Source: Boletus sp. NGJ (lineage: Eukaryota; Basidiomycota; Agaricomycetes; Boletales; Boletaceae). Taken from it: a stretch of DNA of 64,000 nt. Below are positions 11,543 through 22,700 of the stretch, in pieces. Position 1 is the first letter of the stretch, and the number at the start of each line of letters is the position of its first letter. The position numbers and the translations under genes were made by a program. The stretch covers positions 430,271-494,270 of the forward strand of contig JAGTXK010000275.1 in the NCBI GenBank assembly GCA_019096195.1, in the 5' to 3' direction. The notes under the pieces are model-generated. The model saw only the letters and a program-made list of their open reading frames with translations, ran no database searches and had not been told where the DNA came from.

Positions 11543-12245
11543 ATGACACTTCTCTCGCTATTCATGACAAGCACGGGCATCTTTTGCTTTGTTCCCATCT
11601 CGCAGAGGCTCGTCGAGAGCGGAATCATCCCTGAATCGAATAGCTGGCGGTTCCGGAAGGTACCTCCTGTTCTCGCACCAACGTTCTACGCTCGAATAGA
11701 AGATAGACTCCAGTTTCTGCTCCCCGCCGACGAAGTAGGAAACGGTTGGTCAGAGCCCGAAGTGAGTGTTTCTTCTCGTCGTAGCGGCGACCAGGGAGCA
11801 GGTTGAACGAACAGGAGCGTCACCAAACGCAATCTCCTTTCAAGCTCCCGCTATGCTCTGCGGACGGTACTTTCACCACCGAACAACAACTGGCGACGCC
11901 GCGTGCGAATGGCATTTCCTCGCCACTCGAGTCTTGGCCCACAAACTCTCTCTCGCACTCAACATCTATCGACACATCCTACGGACGTGAATTCACGAGT
12001 TTCATCAGCGTAGGTGTCCTATCAGATGTCTTTGCCACTGATATTTCCCAGATCAGGTGACACAGGACAGTACGCTCTGCGACAGCTGTAACACCCTCTT
12101 GCGGCGAGAAATACCTCCCGACCACATTCCGAGCGTCATACGGGCCATGGCGCTATTCGAAGCCCAGGATCGATTTTCTGATGTCGTTTTCAACGAGTGC
12201 GAGGTTATCGCTCTAACGGATGCCTTTTCGATGTTGCGGCTATAG
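11543..12245 (+). CDS. Uncharacterised protein, three-exon model
   Basis: I do not recognise the family. The first exon 11543-11761 looks clearly protein-coding (RFRKVPPVLAPTFYARIEDR). A GTGAGT donor follows. Exon 2 (11785-12009) is Ser/Thr/Gln-rich and low in complexity, and exon 3 (12057-12245) ends in FNECEVIALTDAFSMLRL. All junctions in this model are phase 0, which supports it, but the second acceptor could also lie a few bases on. The start might be further upstream if the CAG at about 11517 is an acceptor. Transcribed divergently from SPS19. No function proposed. Confidence 0.45.
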
Positions 12246-13404
12246 TGCGCGACTTTGGAATGCAGCTTTCTTCGACTGGAATGCGTCCTTTTTTTCGGCC
12301 CGCCGTTTCTTAACCGTCGATATGTCGCTACGATTCTCGATATGCTGCGCACACCTATCTTCCTGAGCAAACGGATGACGAGCATTTGTTTTGTTCCACC
12401 ACATTCATGGCTACGCTCGCTTGGACAACTACGACGTTAGTTGAGCGTAAAATTAGTTTTGTATCCCTTCCTGGACCGTGTCTCCATCCTGTTAACAAAT
12501 GGGTTTCTCCTCATGTATCAAAGTTTTGTGTAGCTGAGGAAACGGTGATACATTGTTTAAAGATACAGGTCATGGAACGAATCTTTGTACTCCTCCACGG
12601 TCTTCAACGAGTCATTCACTTGATCACTCATCATGGGCGCCGTGCTGTGCAGAGGAATCCGAGAGTCGTTCAATCGAATGGCTTTCTCGAATGCAATGCA
12701 AGGGCCCGGTTCCAAGACCGCGCAGGACTTTAAACCGACCCTGGGAGGGGGTCTGAGTATGCGGGATGGAGGTAACTCATTATCAATGGCCCCTGTGTGC
12801 GGAACGGTCCAATCCCACGTTAGACAAGATCCTGAAAGAAATATAGGATGCCGCTATCTGAGTGGGCCGTAACATGGCGGATCGACAAAAGCCGGTTATG
12901 GGCGGACCCAGCAGAGGAGGGGCCTCTTTGACGAACGTGAGCAGCGCCTTCAAAGGTTGATTTCAAATATCGCACGTTGCATCTTCGTTCTTTACGGACT
13001 CCAGTCCATGGTCAAATAAAACCTCGAGCCTGCGGTGCTTGATCGCAGTGGGACTAAAGTCTGTCGAAGCGCCTGTAACTGACTGGCATCATTCTAAACG
13101 TTGTGGGATTTTTCGCTGAGTTTAGGTTTCGGCCATGGTGTGGAGTGGGCCAATTACCAGGCACGTGGGCTAGTGAAGAGGGTCCTACATTCACAGCAAG
13201 ATCATGGCCATCCAATTTACATGATGCAAATGTCTTGGGTACAAACTCCGACTCCATGGGCGATAACGGCGAAGTTATGGTACTTCGGAATGATGGATCA
13301 CAAAGCAGAGACAGCTCAGATAGATTGCAACACAGGGGCGCCGAGTTTTTGAAATGTTGTGCGGGAGGCGACGACACGTCGCGTAGCGGTGTCGTTTTGA
13401 AAAG
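12246..13404. other. Intergenic, no convincing gene
   Basis: Several short open frames occur on both strands (for example 12386-12733 and 13101-13352), but they overlap, lack splice logic and match nothing I know. The last part is the 3' flank of LSM6. Confidence 0.5.
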
Positions 13405-13806
13405 TTAAATTAACTCTGCGGCTGATATATACAGTACTGCGCGAGGAGGGATGAATTGGAAAATTTTCACATCTCGAACGATACTGACCGTTATTTCCCC
13501 GAATGAACGCGTCACCGTACTTGTTCGTGACGACGCCGTTGACGTGCTCTTCCGTTTGCTCTAGAGCAATGTTCATGTAGCCGTCGAGACAGGAAAGAAT
13601 GCCTACAAAAAAAGTCAACTCTAGATAGACAACTGCCCAAGTATGACAAACGCACCACGATAGTCTACGCCCGACGTTAGACGGACGATGACACGCTTCC
13701 CGACAACGCCTTTCAAGAAATCAGTGGGAGACCCTGATATGGCTGTTGGTGGTGGGGGCGGGGGTGAAACGTCGTGATCTGGGGGTGGTGGTGTACCGTC
13801 ATCCAT
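13405..13806 (-). CDS. LSM6: U6 snRNA-associated Sm-like protein LSm6
   Basis: A 98-residue Sm-fold protein, part of the LSm2-8 ring that binds the U6 snRNA 3' end in the nucleus and of the LSm1-7 ring in mRNA decay. Exons are 13656-13806, 13489-13602 and 13405-13436; introns are 53 and 52 nt. The Sm1 motif is GKRVIVRLTSGVDYRG(I)LSCLDGYMN and the Sm2 motif is YGDAFIRGNNVLYIS, which closely match LSm6 of other fungi. The oddity is an N-terminal extension of about 20 residues rich in Pro and Asp (a P6 run) that typical LSm6 of about 80 residues lacks. It shares a 237-bp divergent promoter with the Rab-like gene. Confidence 0.93.
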
Positions 13807-14043
13807 CCTCGCCTGGCTAGTTTTGGTCTCGACGACGACAACGACGACAACTGGGCTTTCGTTAGATCTATGTGATCTACGAGAGATAGTCGAATAGATT
13901 TGGTCGTGTTTGCTTGACTCCTAAGTGTGTACGCGTGGCAATCGGCTACAATTGTTATTTTGGCGCTTCTGACAGCGCGTGCTTTTGGACTATGAGCTTG
14001 AAACTCCATATGCCATTCTACACCACACACTGCACCATCGCAC

Positions 14044-15359
14044 ATGCCAACGGTTAAACTCGTAGTAATAGGCGCCTCGGGTGTTGGTAAAACCAGTTTT
14101 CGTACTCAGGTATGTGCCCAGAAAGGATCAGCGATATGCCAAGTCACATGGGATCCTTTGCGCAGTATGTTTCAGGTCGCTTTTCCACAGGTTACAGAGC
14201 CACTATTGGCGCTGATTTCATCGCGAAAACGTTGCCGCATCCAACTAAACCAGATGAAGTGGTCACTCTCCAGATTTGGGTCACTATCCTTCCGTCTACT
14301 CAGCACTGTTTCGTCAAGCTGATGCGAGAATATCAAATGTAGGACACTGCCGGGCAGGAGCGGTTCTCTAGCTTATCTACAGCGTTTTTTCGCGGAGCAG
14401 ACGCTGCTTTGCTCATGTTCGACGTCAACCAGCCCGAGACCCTTAGCGGACTTAGAAGATGGTGGCAAGAGTTTCGTGAACGGGCACCCCTCTACGACGA
14501 GGACTTGGAGGACTATTGTTGCGTCGTCGTTGGAAACAAGACCGATCTTGTCACTGCGAAGGCTATCGGTTCGACCTCTATCGTTTCTGAAGCCCAAGCG
14601 TTCCGTTTCCTTGACGAGCTCGTACCCCCATCATCGTATCGTCCGCCCTCGCCAGTCGAAGAAGTACCTATCACCATCGAGCAGGTCGCCTCGGAAGAAC
14701 CGACCTCTCCTTCCGATGGCTCTGATATAAATACCTCCTCCTCGTTTTTACAATCGCGGTCGCGATCCATCGATATCAGTCAATATCTTCGCAGAAGCCA
14801 CTCAAAGCATTCTTCGTGGGGCAGCACCAATATCAACAACGGCACATTAACGTCCACCCATACCGGCGTCACATCCTATCACACACCCTCTTCATCTTTA
14901 TTCGATGTATATACATCCGCTCGGTCGTCTCCCCTCCCTCCTTCCGTATCATCCCGGTTATCGTCTCCCATCAGGACACAAAGACGAACATCTTCGTTGT
15001 CGAGCTCATCCTCTTCAGCGCCCACGATCACGCCAAGCATGTTCACCCGCAGTAATGCAAGCAGTAGTGACCAGGCAGCTGCGGCTACACCACCAACCTC
15101 GACCGTCTTATCGCCTACTCTGGACACGATCCTTCACGACCCTCCAGAGAGAGGTCCCAAGTTATTCTTCACCTCCGCAAAGACGGGGGAAGGTGTCCAC
15201 GAGGTGTTTGAGTATATTGCGCGGCGCGTCGTCACACGATGGGAATACGAGGAGGCGATTGACACGAGGACATTGCATGGGCAAGAACCCCCGGAAACCA
15301 TTAGACTCGGGTTGACGAGGGGAGAATCGAATAAGCGGTTTACGGGACCTTGTTGTTGA
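14044..15359 (+). CDS. Rab-family small GTPase with large serine-rich insertion
   Basis: A 398-residue Ras-superfamily GTPase of the Rab7/Ypt7 type. Exons are 14044-14109, 14166-14279 and 14343-15359, and all junctions are phase 0. The G motifs are GASGVGKTS (residues 9-17), effector Thr in ATIGADF, DTAGQE at 61-66, NKTD at 125-128 and SAK at 338-340. A C-terminal GPCC would be geranylgeranylated, placing it on endomembranes. Ordinary Rabs are about 205 residues. Here about 170-190 residues, rich in Ser, Thr and Pro, separate G4 from G5. The insertion is in frame, has no splice sites I would trust, and looks disordered. Rab7 relatives act in late endosome and vacuole traffic. Whether this diverged copy replaces or adds to a normal Ypt7 cannot be told here. 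Confidence 0.88.
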
Positions 15360-15759
15360 TTAAGAACTGGCTAACTGTTTATTAATATGTATCATGCGTA
15401 TTTTGTTCTTTGGGAACACCTGCCGGGGAAGGCGGATGTGGTGCAAGATGACGCGGCATACCCGATTCCGTGCAGTGTCCGATCAGTCGGACCAAGCTGA
15501 GCTGAGTGTGCTTCATGTAATCCATCCCTTGAGGCTTGCGCGCATCAGCATCTCTGCATACGTTGCCAACCAAGCCTGAATTTACAGCATACCAAAACCA
15601 TCAAAGTGCAACCCGAATAAATGAACACCACAACATGTGTCAGGCACAGGGGACGATGACATCAATCCACCAGCCAGCACTCAACCTACACCACCTCATA
15701 CACCGGACATGCTTACATTGCAAAATGGTCAGGTACCCACGCCGACATTACCCTTCTAC
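15360..15759. other. Intergenic between convergent genes
   Basis: No gene seen. The Rab-like gene and the hydroxyacid dehydrogenase gene end here tail to tail. Confidence 0.6.
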
Positions 15760-17441
15760 TCATTGGTTGATCTTGAGCATCAACTTCTCTCGTACACCCA
15801 CGGTGGCCGTGATATCCCGGTACCCGCACAGACCCATCGTAATATGTAGGTCGGCAATCGTCTGCATCAGGATCTGTTCTACACCTGCCTCGCCGGCGAT
15901 TGCGAGGCCGTACATGAACGGCCGACCGACTGGAGCAATGCCGTCAGTAGGAATTCAGGTCAGAAAAAAAAAAAGCCTGCCGGGCGAGACGTACTGAGCA
16001 CAGCTTGGGCGCCCAGCGCGAGTGCCTTGAGAATGTCACTTCCAGTTCGGATGCCCGAGTCAAAGAGGATTGTAAGTTTGCCCGTGCTTTGTGCTTCGCG
16101 GACCTTGGAGGACTGCGTCACCATATCGAGTGCGTCGAGCGCGCCGATGGACCCATCGACTTGACGACCGCCTGACCAGCGTTCAGTCCCAGAGGATATC
16201 CATCCACCATGGTGCGCACTCACCGTGATTAGAAACGATGATGCCGTCGATGCCCAGGTCGATCGCTTTCTCAGCATCCTACGAGGGGGGATCATGATAT
16301 CGAATCGTCACCGCCATGCATGGATCACGAGCGCAGCCAAATCCCACCTCTGGCGCGAGTATACCCTTCAACACGATCTGACCATCCCAATTATCTCGGA
16401 TGAACTGAATCTCGTCCCAACTTCTAAAGATGCCCGACGCAATCTCGCCAATCCATTTGCTTCCCAAAAACATGGCTTGTTGTGCAGCCGGATCGCCGTT
16501 TGCAGCTCTTCTTGTGATGTCTTCTTGGAGGAATGGGAATGGCGGACGTTCATGACGGGGTTCGAGCCCGAAGCGAGCCATGAAAACTGGATCAGAGGTG
16601 CCTTGTTGCACGCCAAACCCGTGTCCAGCTGGGCTATACGGAAGACCGTGGTCGTGTGGACGCCACCCGATGAGCATCGTGTCTACTGTGATCACGAGCG
16701 CGGTGAACCCGCTCGCCTTGGCGCGTCTGAGGAGTGACTGCGTCAGCTCGACAGAGTGCGTCCTATAGCCGCACACGGTCAGGCTCTGATATGATAGATG
16801 GCAAAATCAACGGAGATGGGCTTGCCAATAGAGCTGGTACCAGCGGTGCCCGTTCGGTCCTTGGGCTTCCGCAATCTCTTCCATGGACCGAGATGCGGCA
16901 GAACTGACGATCAAGGGTACACCGACCTTTCCTGCTGCACGAGCTGTCCCAAGCTCGCCATCGTTGTGCATCAGACCTTGTGCACCGACTGGAGCGATGA
17001 GAATCGGCGCAGGATGGGTAACGCCAAAGATCGTGGTCTGTTAAAGAGATGTGCTATGGGTTTCGTCCGACCGACGCTTCTTGGGATATATATACCTCCA
17101 GACTACGTTCCCCTACATCGTTGAGCACGCGCGGGACGAGCTTCCACCTATCGAGTGCTCTCCGATTCTCGGTATACGTATCAGAGGTTCCCGCACCTTT
17201 CAACACGTACGAGAAAGCGGCTGGGAAACGAAGCGCGTAAACATCGTGATGGGAGATCTCGGACGTGTCACGATTTCAGAGAGGATGACTGACATGGGCT
17301 GTTCTTGAGTACCTCCCGCGCCTTGTCCTCGATCTCTTGGATATCGACCGTTCCTAGCACGGGCGGCTTCCCAGAGCCGTAAATCCCAAAGAGCCATGCG
17401 ACCCATTTATTAGGTGGTGGCGCAACCGTGTTCACAGACAT
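15760..17441 (-). CDS. FMN-dependent 2-hydroxyacid dehydrogenase (lactate 2-monooxygenase-like)
   Basis: A 433-residue TIM-barrel flavoenzyme that oxidises short 2-hydroxyacids such as lactate or glycolate. Exons are 17294-17441, 17096-17220, 16826-17037, 16348-16762, 16224-16278, 15995-16171 and 15760-15929; all phases close. The family signature SNHGGRQVDG carries the catalytic His at about residue 318, and the FMN phosphate loop is [14 protein letters not shown] and [19 protein letters not shown] and IGWRPHD resemble the fungal lactate-monooxygenase-like subgroup more than glycolate oxidase. No cytochrome b2 domain and no obvious mitochondrial presequence are seen, so it is probably cytosolic. 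The third intron (16763-16825) is of the rare GC-AG kind (GCAAGC donor). A second in-frame ATG upstream at 17495 is possible. Confidence 0.92.
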
Positions 17442-18129
17442 TTTCGAGTCCGAGTCCTGAGCTGAGTTGAGCCGAGGCTGAGGGCCAATCGCCAAAGTGT
17501 GTGCGACACGTCAAAGTCGACAACACGGCGCTTCACGTTGGCTTGCGAATGCGAGGTGGTAAAGAAAGGAATACTGTATATTTAAGGCTTCATTGAGAAG
17601 ATGATTCCCTGCACCCGCCGTGTAGGGAGTCACGATACCGCTCGGTGTTCTCATGAAGGAGATACCACGTGATACGATAACGGATGGCGGACGTCCGCCC
17701 CTCCCTTTGGAATGGGGACTGCCAGTGTCGCCACGAGCGAATCTGGACTGGTAAGAGTGAGTAGTTCCGTACGTAAATTTTTTAACGGATTCACGCCACC
17801 CTTTCTAGTAGGCTCACGAGCCTGCTCACCGGGGCGGGTCCTCCACGGGATAGTAATTAGGCGTGCGACGTCTAATGGCGGCGCGTGGGCGTCGAAAGTT
17901 AAAACGTTAAAACCCTTTGAATCTTCAAAGTGGCGCCCATATTGTCAGAAGAGTTTCTCCCGCATTGTGGCAAGGCGATCGCATTTCATCTTCATACTCA
18001 AAGCAAAAAGTCCGCTTCCACTAGATATAAATAGCAAAGGATCCACCCCATTCAAAATGGTATATGAAAAAAAAAAAGAAAGCACAAAAAGAGGGTCACA
18101 GCAAAGTCATGTCACCATTGTAAGTCACG
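17442..18129. other. Intergenic, promoter side of the hydroxyacid dehydrogenase
   Basis: No gene seen. This is the upstream region of one minus-strand gene and the 3' flank of the next. Plus-strand frame 17712-18284 is a shadow that runs into the CorA-like gene. Confidence 0.5.
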
Positions 18130-20450
18130 TCAAGTCATCTTCTGCTTTGTGCCGACTATGTGGTGATACACCCAGAGCCAGCAGTCCCAGAGATAATACA
18201 CCGGCCAACCCACCCGCCTCCAAACGTTGCTGCCCTGTGGGAAGAAATTACTCTCAACCTGAAGCGCTATTGCGACCCACGTAGCAAAGAGCGTCAGGCC
18301 AACCGCCCCTTCGATATAGTGAGCGAGAGTCTCTCCACCGCTAGGGTTGATCTCGACGACGTTCATGCTGAACACGTTCTGTGTGGATCATGTGAAAAAC
18401 GAAGAGGATAGATTGATAAAGGTACTTACGGCCATGAAATTGGCAGGCAGGAATACCATCGTTAGATAAGAAATCTATTTTTTTTCTTAGCAACATGCAA
18501 CTAATAGAGAAAGGATGTACATACTTGTTTCATCGCGGCCGAGTCTCGGACAGTCGCGATCGTCAGTTCTTTCATGTACCTGCTGTCGTCGATGTTGACA
18601 GTTGCAAATGCCTGGTTAAGAATAGTTGGCAGAGATAAACGATGAAGTCGAATGCTTCGTACCAAGTCTATGACGTTCTTCAATCGCATCACCTGCATCA
18701 TTCTCTGACTTTCTAGTCTCTCGATTTCCGAAATAAGATAGTCGGTCTCTTTCTTGAGAATTTTTTCCGATTCAGCTCGCTCGTTATCCGTCACAGAGGG
18801 ATCCTGCATCGCAGGATTCACGGTCTCTTGCACAAAGACAACGGATTTCCGGAAATCGTCGAGGAGAGTCCGATAGTAAAGTAGATGTGCATGCAAAATG
18901 TGCAAGTCCCGCGTCTCCCTGATGTTTTCGCTGCTGAGAACCATTTGTTCCTGTGAAAGCAACTGATACAGCGTATTATCCACGTCACTAATGCCACACT
19001 CACCAGCCAGTTGATGTGGGCATACAGATTCTCGAACACTTCATCCCACTCATACATGGCATACCACAAAAAGCACAGAAATAGGCAGGTAGGGTCCTTT
19101 GACCTGTTAAAAATTTTTGACCAGTAGACACTGCGACCGGTTCGATTAATAAGAGAGTGTAGCTGTTCTGCTGTCGTCCTGCGCAACTTCGGGTGGCAGG
19201 ATATAATAGTACTGGATTGCACACCTCGGACCATATGGACGCTGAGGAGGTCTTGAAGAATGTACTTGTCACCTGGGGATAGATATATTATCCGAACCAA
19301 CTCAACCGAACAGATACATACATGACTTCAGACAGAGTGGCGATTGGGTATCAATGATCTGGTCGTCTGTAGCCCAAATTAGGGTATGCAGCCAGGAGAA
19401 TTCAATACAAGCATGCCTTCTTCCGATGACCCTGCTTCTTTTCTTTGCGGGCGTAATGAAACTGGTCCTGCTTCAATCACACGAATGAATGGAAGAACGA
19501 TAGTGATGTCTGTCGCATTTTTGAGTCTCGAAGCAAACAGGTAATGGAGGCGCAAGAGTGCTCACGATCTCGTTTTTTTGGCACCAGACTCTCTTGGTAT
19601 CTTGAGGGTATCCAATTCGTCAAAGACGAGAAGAAAAAAGGTTCTACATCATATCTACGCAAGGTTTGGATTTGCGCAATCCCAAAAAAGAAACAATGGA
19701 CATACTTCGCCCCCAACATTTGCAAAACTTCTTTGGTCATATTCTTGACGAAAAACGTTCGCACGCGAATATTATCCTCCCTCTGCAAATACCATCATGT
19801 CTTCGATGTCAGAAATAAGAAACGAGAGGACCCACTGGATCTTGTAACCAACCCCAAAACTTCGCTTCAGTCTGGCTATCCTTGATCGTAGCCAAATCCG
19901 GGCCCTCTTCACTAAATTTGCCATCGTGAAACACGTCCACTTTGAAGACGTTGCTTTCTCCTGTCGGGCATTCCGTCAACATTTTACAGCGATTCACTTG
20001 AGTGTCCGTCCAATTCGGGAATGAGCTTTGTGGGTATCTGTTCCAGACCTTTCTCTCTGACTCCGTAGCCTGTTGGGGGGGTACGGTGACTCCGAGAACA
20101 TCTTCATCGAAATCCATCCATGGCCATGGTCCCGAGGGCGTTGCGTGTCGGTAGCTGTAGTTCAGAGTGTTGAGTAGTTCGCCGGTATCATCGTTGACGT
20201 GCAGACTGGGGACTTACACTGGAGTTGGCGTTTTGCCCAGCATACAGCTTTCTTGGTTCGCGCTGTCACTCTGCTTCTGTGTATCATCTCCTCCGGCCTT
20301 TTTAGATATTCCTATCGAAATGCTGGGTGATAGGGTATCCATGGGTATTGAGTGGTGTTCCAACATCGCTGCAAGAAGGTGAGAGGCAAACACGCGCTTA
20401 CCTGACACAGCGCTCGGTGGATCTCGTGGCGCCAGTGAGAAAGCGCCCAT
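18130..20450 (-). CDS. CorA-like Mg2+ transporter-family protein
   Basis: A fungal CorA-superfamily membrane protein, inferred to conduct divalent cations. Exons are 20218-20450, 19836-20154, 19706-19782, 19566-19654, 19322-19509, 19004-19272, 18663-18950, 18525-18611, 18430-18474 and 18130-18378. The N-terminal domain shows FFFSSLTNWIPSRYQES and DHITIVLPF. The long stalk helices run through VTDNERAESEKILKKE. The signature before TM1 is TIATVRDSAAMKQ-ISYLTMVFLPANF, then TM2 in the last exon. The pore motif usually read as GMN is SMN here (FSMNVVEINP). One problem: within exon 5 the frame must change between about 19381 and 19441, and no intron fits, so there is an indel or a non-canonical splice. 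Starts at 20462 or 20513 are possible alternatives. Confidence 0.85.
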
Positions 20451-22477
20451 GCTGCGCCCCATGGACAAACATACACGTAACAGTGCTAAGCAGTAAATAC
20501 AAATAAAACTCAACTCAACTCAACTCTGGGTAGTACAAGCAGAGAGGAAAGATGGAGTATATCTGACTATGAATATTGTATGCAAATCATTGAATGCATT
20601 TTCACGGAGTGACTCTCAGCGTTGAACTACGCGTACTTCCAACAAGCTAGGACCTCAAAAGAGCGATCAAATGGTTTGATATATGGGTTCTATCCAGTCT
20701 GTAATCGCCGGTTGCGTGTGAGCGCCATTGTCAGATAGTCGCCTTCCTCACGGGGTTAGAACAATGATTTCAAGTCAGAAAAGCATGGACCAATAGGCGG
20801 ATTGAAAAGTCAATGCGCGTGCTAGTTGCTTGCCCCACTTGAGCGATGTAGCAACCACAAATGTCATGCACACAAGAAAGAAGACAGGAACAGCTTCGAT
20901 TGGCACAAGTACACTCACTGTATATTCCCTGGTAGGAGCGGGAATCTGTAGGAAAAGGTCTGATCTGTATTCTTGTTCCCTTCGTGGCTACTACACAGTA
21001 TGGGTGACGAGATTGACGCACTCACAGGGTGTCTATTGTTCACTGAGTGTTCGTCCCACGAAGATTATTGCACTTCGACTTCAGGGGCTAGCGCCGAGAC
21101 TCTTCCTGTTCAATCACCAATGATTTCCACTAAACCAACCGAACTGCATCCGACTTCCAATGGCGCTTGCGCTTCATCGGTCAGGGTCCTGGCAGTCGAA
21201 TTGATGAGTCTACGCCTTGTTGGCTCGGAAGCGCCATGACAGCTATGTCAAGCTGTGTATGGAGCGCAGGGCCCATTGTTGTCGGCTATTAGTATTGGTA
21301 CTGGAGCGTCTTGATCTGACCCACGACGCACGGAGCACAATGAGGTGTGCACACAGGAACATTGCTTCTGAATCTCTGTTCCCGAACTAATCATCGGTCA
21401 GCTGTAGCCTGGGGAAGGTCGTCATATTTGCCGACAGGCTATTCGAATCTCCACGTTGACATCGCATTCAGCCTGCGTTTGATGATTTACTGTACCGGGA
21501 TAAACGTACCTACCGTTCCCGACATTGCGCATTGTGGACAGCGACGGTTCCAAGAAATTCCGAGACAGGTTCGGGTCTGCTTAGATGTTGACGAAGTCAG
21601 TCACGTGGTGACATCCACGCTTAGTGTGCCTGTCTTCATTCGAGCAACCTCGGCATAACAACCCGAACCAAGAAGCGGATAGAACAGACTCCCAGGGGAC
21701 CGACATTAGTGCACAGATATGATCACACTAACAACTTAAATAAGTAGCGTGAGTGCGAAAGCTGAGCATTCTGGGCTTATCTTTAGGATCGAGGAACGAA
21801 CTCTAAGGCACAGCAAGTAGAGGGAACTGGAAACAAAAGGAGACACTACTATATTGGTGGCTTGTGTGGCGAAAATCCTCAGGTGTTCGGTCGAGTTGTA
21901 TTCTGCCAATGTAGCGTTTACTAGTCGTGCATTCACGGAGTGCAGCGGAGGTACCGTGCTGTTATACATTGGGTGTTAGCTATTTTCAGTGCGAGGTCCA
22001 GGGGCTCACCTCCGCTCTCTAGGCGAGCGCGACACTAGCCCTGAGCCGATGTGGCTACAGTCTCACACCGTGGCACGGACAGCTTGGACTGCGCTGTCTC
22101 TACCATTGTGCAAAGTGGGGCCCACCGCTTTTCAGGTAAATTTCAAGACAAGTCAAGGATTATGCGGAGGCTATGAAGGAGTTTAGTGATTGTTTCATCG
22201 CGTCGGCAGAGTCTCAGTTTTACTTATTGTCGAGCAGCCGTCGTGCATCGGCGCCCGGCTAACCCATATTTGGGATGCCGATTACTACACGTGACCTCCA
22301 TTCGCACTCCGCCGTAGGCGGCATTCGGTAGTCATTCCCAGAACCGACAAGTCCACCCAATTTTAGACTCAGTGGGCCACGAGTACATAACAGGACGTGG
22401 TGGATGCCAATGCTTCTGTTCGAACATTCCATGATTTATAACCTTTCTGAATAGAAGTTCCATGCTTGCGTGCGGCC
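20451..22477. other. Intergenic, no gene recognised
   Basis: About 2 kb with only short scattered open frames on both strands, none with family resemblance or splice structure. It holds the divergent promoters of the CorA-like gene and the anion transporter gene. Confidence 0.5.
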
Positions 22478-22485
22478 TATATATT
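22478..22485 (+). promoter_or_regulatory. Possible TATA box of the anion transporter gene
   Basis: TATATATT lies 216 bases upstream of the ATG at 22701. Plausible core promoter; the distance implies a leader of about 180 nt. Confidence 0.35.
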
Positions 22486-22700
22486 TGAATGGGCCCCACT
22501 AGGTCTCAATATTCCCAATTCCAATACGTTACAGCCCCCCCTCCGTTCAACGGGGCTAGCCGGCTCGCAGTATTCCCTACACGTTCCATTGAGAAAGCCC
22601 ACTTGAGGGCTACTAATCGTGCAGGTGTGTTTAACCCTCACACCCACTGTTCATTCGAATCCCCACAGAGCGTCTTTGTCTCAGAGTTCAGATACCCCTC

